A program made the position numbers and the translations under genes. Below are positions 29,974-34,722 of a DNA stretch of 34,722 nt, piece after piece. Origin of the DNA: an uncultured Bacteroidota bacterium. Its GTDB lineage: Bacteria; Bacteroidota; Bacteroidia; Chitinophagales; LD1. Position 1 is the stretch's first letter, and the number at the start of each line of letters is the position of its first letter. Below the pieces are notes generated by a model, which did not search any database, was not told where the DNA came from, and saw only the letters and a list, made by a program, of their open reading frames with translations. The stretch lies in assembly GCA_903861145.1 (NCBI GenBank), contig CAIOTH010000168.1:1-34722 (forward strand). Direction: 5' to 3'.

Positions 29974-32900
29974 ATGGTGAAAAAATTGTTTAATTCAGGT
30001 GTTAAGATACTAGGCATTGCGTTACTAATGAGCTGTGTTTTTGACATAAAAGCGCAAGCTCCGCCGCAGGCGATGAATTACCAGGCTATTGTTAGAGACG
30101 CATCGGGTAACCCTCTTGCACCTAATACCCAGGTTTGTGTGCAATTTACTATTACGGATGGGCAAAATCCCGGTACGCCAGTTTACAGAGAAACCCAAAC
30201 TTTAACTACGGCTGGTACTAATAGGGCTTTGGGGCTAATTACCGCGCAAATAGGAACAGGAAATCCCATTAGCGGCACTTTTTCTGCCATCCAATGGTCA
30301 ACGGGCAATAAGTTTATGGAAGTTGATATTGATCTCAGCTGTTCAGGTAATTGGACGAACATGGGATCGACCCAACTGATTAGTGTTCCATATGCATTCT
30401 ATGCCGGAACTGCAGGTAATGGTGGCGGAGGCGCTACGGGACCAACGGGCGCAACAGGTACTGCAGGAACGGCCGGTTCGCAAGGTGCTACAGGGCAGGG
30501 AGGCAATACAGGTCCCAGGGGAATAACCGGAGCACAAGGTCCGACAGGATTAACCGGTGCAACAGGATTAACCGGACCTACCGGATTGCAAGGGATACAG
30601 GGGATAACAGGTGCTACCGGCGCAACCGGTGCCATTGGTTTAACAGGTTTTACCGGTGCCATAGGAAGAACCGGAACAACTGGTTTTACGGGGTCAACTG
30701 GTAATACAGGGGCTACCGGTAGTACTGGTGCAACCGGAGATATTGGATTAACAGGTGTTACTGGTTTCGGACCCACAGGATTTACAGGTGCTACCGGTGC
30801 TACTGGCAGCACCGGGTCCACAGGAGATATTGGATTGACAGGTGCCACTGGTTTTGGGCCAACGGGTTTTACTGGACCTACTGGTGCCACAGGATCTACT
30901 GGTGCTACAGGTGACATAGGTTTAACCGGCGTTACCGGTTTTGGGCCGACCGGATTTACGGGAGGGACCGGCGCAACTGGTAATACCGGAGCTACAGGAC
31001 CTATCGGTTTAACAGGTGCAACTGGCGCGGTTGGAGCTACTGGCGCAATAGGGGCTACAGGATTCACGGGATCAACCGGAGCAATAGGACCTATTGGTTT
31101 AACAGGTGCGACTGGAGCGGTTGGAGCTACTGGCGCAATAGGGGCTACAGGATTTACAGGATCAACCGGAGCTACAGGGGCGATTGGATTGACAGGAGCT
31201 ACAGGGGCGGTTGGAGCTACTGGATTTACGGGACTTACAGGAAGTGTTGGCGCTACAGGCGCAACCGGTTTAACAGGAGCCACAGGCTTTGGTGTAACCG
31301 GAACAACGGGTAATGGCGGAGCTACTGGAAGCACAGGAGGTACAGGGGCCACAGGAGTTACTGGCCCCGGAGGTGCAGGCAGCATAGGCGCAACGGGAAA
31401 TAACGGGGCTACGGGCGCAACAGGGGCAACCGGTGTAACCGGCACTAATGGAGGTACTGGTGCAACGGGTAGTACCGGTTCAATTGGAGTTACAGGACCC
31501 GGAGGAACAGGTAGCGTAGGTGCTACCGGTAGCAATGGTGCTACCGGTGCAACAGGCGCAACGGGATCAACAGGTAGTATAGGTGTTACAGGGGCTACCG
31601 GTGCATTGGGCACGGCCGGCGGAAATTTATCGGGTAACTATCCTAATCCTACGGTTGTTCAAATTCAGAACGTTGGTGTTTCAGCAACTGCCCCGGTAGC
31701 TGGTCAGGCATTAGTGTATAATGGCACCTCGTATGTTCCTACAACCGTGCCTACGGCCGGCTGGCAGTTAACAGGTAACTTGGGTACCACTCCTGCTACA
31801 AACTATGTTGGAACTGCTGACGGGCAAAATTTACAGTTCAAAATAAACGGAGTTAATTCCGGTCTGTTAGATATGAATTCTGGTAACACATATTTTGGAT
31901 ACCAGGCTGGATTGGTAGGTGCTAGCCTTAATAACACATTTTTGGGTGCGCAAAGTGGTATTAGCACCACAACTGGTTACTCTAATACAGGCGTAGGATT
32001 CCAGGCATTACATGCCAATGTGGGGGGGCTTTTCAATGTAGCTGTCGGAGTAAATGCGCTTGGCCTCAATAATGCTAATAACAACACAGCTGTGGGTGCA
32101 GGTTCTATGGGTTCCAATACTGGTGGAGGCCAGAATACTGCATTGGGTTCTTCAAGTCTAGGAGCAAATACTTCGGGTTCAGACAATACAGGTTTAGGTT
32201 TTTCGGCATTAAGCAGCAATACTTCGGGTTTTTGGAATGTAGCTTTAGGCAGCCAGAGTTTGCAATATAATACAGCAGGTAGCTATTGTACCGCAGTTGG
32301 TTATGGCGCGCTAAATGGTAATACAACGGGTAACAGTAACGTTGGAATAGGAGAAAGAGCACTTAAATCCAATACTGTAGGTAATGAAAACATTGCTATT
32401 GGAATTGTATCTCTTTTTTCCAACACCGGTGGTAATGACAATACAGCTTTAGGAACCGCTTCTCTTGAATATACTTATGCCAGCAATAATGTTGCGATGG
32501 GTGCATATTCAATGCAAAACAATACCTCGGGGTCGGCAAATACCGGGTTGGGTTACTATGCCTTGGCAAATAATACAGTGGCTAATTTCAGCGTAGGGGT
32601 AGGTGACTCGGCGCTTTTTGCATATAACGGTACCGCTGTTCAAGGTGGTAATACAGCAGTTGGAGGTGCAGCGTTAGCATTTAATACCACCGGTTTTCAT
32701 AATGCTGCATTAGGTTACCAGGCAGGCTATAAAACGTTAACGGGTAATCAGGTTACGGCGTTAGGAGCCTATAGCGGACCAACAGCAGATGTGAGTAACC
32801 AAACGGACGTTGGTTATCTTTCAGGCAACGCTAACGCTAATTGCGTAGTGCTGGGAAATAACTCGATAACCGCAATTTATTCGGCGGTAAACGTTATAAC

Positions 32901-33354
32901 CCTTTCTGATCAGAGAATTAAAAATAACATACAAAATGAGGCGCATGGTTTGGATTTTATTATGCGTCTAAGGCCAGTTACTTATAATTATGACGTTCAT
33001 CTGGCAGATCAATTAACCGGTATGAGCGATAAAATTGCCAAGATGGATCCGGAGGCGAAAAAACTATACGAGGATGGCGTGAAAGAAAAAGAGAAGGTTA
33101 AGTATACAGGTTTTATTGCGCAGGAGGTTGAGAACGCTGCGAATGAAGTGGGATACGACTTTAGTGGTATAAGCAAGCCTAAAAATGACAAATCTATCTA
33201 CGGATTAGCGTATTCGGAATTTGTAGTGCCTTTGGTAAAAAGTGTTCAAGAGCAACAAAGTATGATTGACACCCAAAAAGCATTGATTGAAAAGTTAAAT
33301 GCTCATATTGACCAAATGCAAAGGGAAATTGATGAGCTAAAAAGACAGAAATAA
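29974..33354 (+). CDS. Collagen-like, YadA-head-like surface fibre protein with S74 self-cleaving chaperone
   Basis: The 1126-residue product has a signal peptide (about 1-28) and an N-terminal domain (30-148, [18 protein letters not shown]) found in Bacteroidota exported proteins. Residues about 150-549 are Gly-X-Thr/Y triplets, mostly GAT, GFT and GLT, like bacterial collagens. From about 640 to 962 come 14-24-residue repeats of the NTALGxxSL/NxGLGxxAL type, as in the heads of YadA-like trimers. At 978-983, S-D-Q-R-I-K starts a peptidase S74 domain, the intramolecular chaperone of phage tail spikes, where Ser and the Lys five residues later act in self-cleavage (from memory of endosialidase). 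A coiled coil (about 1085-1126) ends it. A trimeric surface fibre is the likely form. No type IX signal is visible after the domain. Confidence 0.88.
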   Translation: MVKKLFNSGVKILGIALLMSCVFDIKAQAPPQAMNYQAIVRDASGNPLAPNTQVCVQFTITDGQNPGTPVYRETQTLTTAGTNRALGLITAQIGTGNPISGTFSAIQWSTGNKFMEVDIDLSCSGNWTNMGSTQLISVPYAFYAGTAGNGGGGATGPTGATGTAGTAGSQGATGQGGNTGPRGITGAQGPTGLTGATGLTGPTGLQGIQGITGATGATGAIGLTGFTGAIGRTGTTGFTGSTGNTGATGSTGATGDIGLTGVTGFGPTGFTGATGATGSTGSTGDIGLTGATGFGPTGFTGPTGATGSTGATGDIGLTGVTGFGPTGFTGGTGATGNTGATGPIGLTGATGAVGATGAIGATGFTGSTGAIGPIGLTGATGAVGATGAIGATGFTGSTGATGAIGLTGATGAVGATGFTGLTGSVGATGATGLTGATGFGVTGTTGNGGATGSTGGTGATGVTGPGGAGSIGATGNNGATGATGATGVTGTNGGTGATGSTGSIGVTGPGGTGSVGATGSNGATGATGATGSTGSIGVTGATGALGTAGGNLSGNYPNPTVVQIQNVGVSATAPVAGQALVYNGTSYVPTTVPTAGWQLTGNLGTTPATNYVGTADGQNLQFKINGVNSGLLDMNSGNTYFGYQAGLVGASLNNTFLGAQSGISTTTGYSNTGVGFQALHANVGGLFNVAVGVNALGLNNANNNTAVGAGSMGSNTGGGQNTALGSSSLGANTSGSDNTGLGFSALSSNTSGFWNVALGSQSLQYNTAGSYCTAVGYGALNGNTTGNSNVGIGERALKSNTVGNENIAIGIVSLFSNTGGNDNTALGTASLEYTYASNNVAMGAYSMQNNTSGSANTGLGYYALANNTVANFSVGVGDSALFAYNGTAVQGGNTAVGGAALAFNTTGFHNAALGYQAGYKTLTGNQVTALGAYSGPTADVSNQTDVGYLSGNANANCVVLGNNSITAIYSAVNVITLSDQRIKNNIQNEAHGLDFIMRLRPVTYNYDVHLADQLTGMSDKIAKMDPEAKKLYEDGVKEKEKVKYTGFIAQEVENAANEVGYDFSGISKPKNDKSIYGLAYSEFVVPLVKSVQEQQSMIDTQKALIEKLNAHIDQMQREIDELKRQK
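31024..31203. repeat. Two 90-bp near-identical tandem repeats in the collagen-like region
   Basis: The unit at 31024-31113 recurs at 31114-31203 with few changes, and a shortened third copy begins at 31204. Each codes for 30 residues of the type G-A-V-G-A-T ... G-A-T, so copy-number change would keep the reading frame. Confidence 0.8.
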
Positions 33355-33407
33355 AACTGTGATTTGCGTAAGGTTCTTAAGAAAGGACGCTTTGATATCT
33401 ATCCGTA

Positions 33408-34526
33408 TTAAATATCGGAACTTACCTGGTAATCAAACTTCTTTTTTAATTCATTGATGGGTTTTTCGTATAAAAACCACGACAAAGATGCTACCAAAAT
33501 AGTGGCTGCAAAATAAATAAACGATTGCGAAGCCCCACCTGCAAAGGGCAGCAATGAATATTTTGTAAAAGGAATTAACCATCCGTGCGCATAAAGAAAG
33601 TTGCTAATATCCTGATAGATCATGGGTATTGGTAGATGCCATAAATAAAGCCCATAACTTATCTTGCCAATATAGGCGGGAATAGGATGCGAGAATATAC
33701 CTGTTATAACGTGTGATTTATTGCTAACCAGGGTAAATATAAGCGCACCAGATAATACCGAAACAAACAAAGGTGATAGTGCCACTATTATTGGGTTAGC
33801 CGATACCAAACTCCAAACAAATAACGGAAAAGCAACTATTGCCAGTCTGTTGGCCCACTTACCAAAAGCATTAAAGTCGGTTTGTTCATATTTATAAAGC
33901 GCCAGCAAGGCCCCAATACCAAAAGCGTCAAAGCAGGTAACCGTAAGTATTCCGTAATATTCTAATGAATTATTGGATGGCTGAAAAATTGCAAAACCGA
34001 GACGAACAAAAATGGCAGCAGCTATAAAAATGCATATTACTTTAAGTAAATACTTTTGTGGGGTAAATAAAATTATCAAAGGCCAAAAAAGGTAAAATTG
34101 TTCTTCGACTGCCAATGACCATGTATGGCCTAAATCGCCGATAAAAGTATGAGTTATATATATGTATATATTTGAAGCATATGCCAAACACCAATAAAAA
34201 CTACCAGGGTATTGCGCATAATATGCAGGATAAAACAGAAGAATAAGCAACAACAGCAAATAATAAGCCGGAAAAATGCGTACGGTCCTTCTGGCATAAA
34301 AAACTTTAAGCGCGTTGCCTACTTTTATCTTTTGGTAAAAAACAGACTCGCGACAACGCAATAAAATACCTGTAATAAGAAAACCGCTGAGGGTAAAAAA
34401 CATGGTAACGCCGGTTCGCCCCACCAGTAATTTACTGATTCCCCAGTGTTGTTTACTATAATGAGAGATAATAACTAATAGCACCGCCAATGCACGAAAA
34501 CCATCGATACTCTTAACATACTTCAT
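33408..34526 (-). CDS. Acyltransferase-3 family membrane protein (OafA-like)
   Basis: The 372-residue protein has about ten membrane helices and the family's opening SIDGFRALAVLLVIISHY, with conserved R11 and H21, then TGVTMFFTLSGFLITG and RRTVRIFPAYY. The segment GDLGHTWSLAVEEQFYLFWP is the usual second motif. Members move acyl groups such as acetyl from the cytoplasm to glycans or lipids at the outer face of the inner membrane. There is no fused SGNH esterase domain. It converges on the fibre gene, so it could modify surface glycans on the secreted proteins nearby, but this is only proximity. Confidence 0.92.
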   Translation of the reverse strand: MKYVKSIDGFRALAVLLVIISHYSKQHWGISKLLVGRTGVTMFFTLSGFLITGILLRCRESVFYQKIKVGNALKVFYARRTVRIFPAYYLLLLLILLFYPAYYAQYPGSFYWCLAYASNIYIYITHTFIGDLGHTWSLAVEEQFYLFWPLIILFTPQKYLLKVICIFIAAAIFVRLGFAIFQPSNNSLEYYGILTVTCFDAFGIGALLALYKYEQTDFNAFGKWANRLAIVAFPLFVWSLVSANPIIVALSPLFVSVLSGALIFTLVSNKSHVITGIFSHPIPAYIGKISYGLYLWHLPIPMIYQDISNFLYAHGWLIPFTKYSLLPFAGGASQSFIYFAATILVASLSWFLYEKPINELKKKFDYQVSSDI

Positions 34527-34617
34527 TGCAAAATTTGTATGTGATTTTAAGAAGAAGGGATAATTGATATTGAGTCAACAAAGAGCAGCGCTTAAGAGCA
34601 AGATATGGAATTACAAA

Positions 34618-34722
34618 TTATTGAACCCTACCCTTAGGTAACGTGAAAAATATTTTTGTACCCTTTGCGGTTTGGTCTTCAATCCAGATGGCCCCGCCGT
34701 GATTTTCCACAATTTTCTTGCA
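34618..34722 (-). CDS. C-terminal end of a sensor histidine kinase (5' part outside window)
   Basis: Only the last 34 codons and the TAA stop (34618-34620) are inside. They read [16 protein letters not shown] followed by [15 protein letters not shown], the G2-box end of a HATPase domain (K-x-I-V-E-x-H-G-G-x-I, then K-G-T-x-F-F-x-L-P). The rest lies beyond the right edge. The sensor domain and partner regulator are not visible. A gap of about 90 bases separates it from the acyltransferase start. Confidence 0.85.
   Translation of the reverse strand, partial: CKKIVENHGGAIWIEDQTAKGTKIFFTLPKGRVQ

Noticed and set aside
30399-31613. A 404-codon open frame on the minus strand, rich in Pro, Val and Ala
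   Set aside because: It is the mirror of the Gly-X-Thr codon pattern of the collagen-like gene. Repetitive GGN-NNN-ACN codons avoid stops on the other strand. It has no start context or family features.

Overview
The window is chromosomal DNA of a member of the Bacteroidota, probably an environmental, gliding-type lineage; genus cannot be fixed from the sequence. The grounds are a T9SS type B (gliding-motility-type) C-terminal domain and SprB-like repeats in a 1624-residue secreted protein, several promoters of the Bacteroidota form TAnnTTTG, starts almost always without a Shine-Dalgarno sequence, rpsU followed by a Xer recombinase, and intergenic palindromic repeats of kinds common in this phylum. 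No tRNA, rRNA, CRISPR array or intact transposase gene was seen.

Layout. 1-1413: a phosphonatase-type HAD hydrolase (cut by the left edge) diverges from a PhnZ-type HD oxygenase, a possible small phosphonate-breakdown pair. 1422-7666: an outer-membrane barrel protein, a small conserved protein, a PhnP-family metallo-hydrolase, two unrelated APC amino-acid permeases in tandem, apt, and a small lipoprotein. 7816-10351: acyl-CoA dehydrogenase, rpsU with its own promoter and terminator, and a Xer recombinase with a promoter so close to its ATG that the mRNA may be leaderless. 10352-14080: a repeat-rich zone surrounding a DEDDh exonuclease/GIY-YIG fusion, then a 1.16-kb gene-free mosaic of palindromic repeats, then an orphan Mrr-like nuclease gene that looks like the 5' stump of a STAND-type defence gene. 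14077-20006: housekeeping genes ruvB, proline dehydrogenase, rmuC, a five-helix membrane protein, aroE and dedA.

20094-33354 is dominated by two very large exported proteins: a multi-domain T9SS substrate with duplicated carbohydrate-binding-like modules, and a protein with a phage-tail-fibre-like build (collagen-like Gly-X-Thr stalk, YadA-head-like repeats, C-terminal S74 self-cleaving chaperone). Between them lie a TPR protein, a YbjQ protein, an NTF2-like protein and an ABC-2 export pair. The right end has an acyltransferase-3 and the last 34 codons of a histidine kinase.

The observations most worth following are the truncated Mrr-nuclease stump ending exactly at the 3' end of ruvB, the 159-bp MITE-like nested inverted repeat just before it, the S74/collagen-like fibre protein, the phosphonate pair, and the unusual expression signals of rpsU and xer. 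Much of the rest is ordinary core genome.
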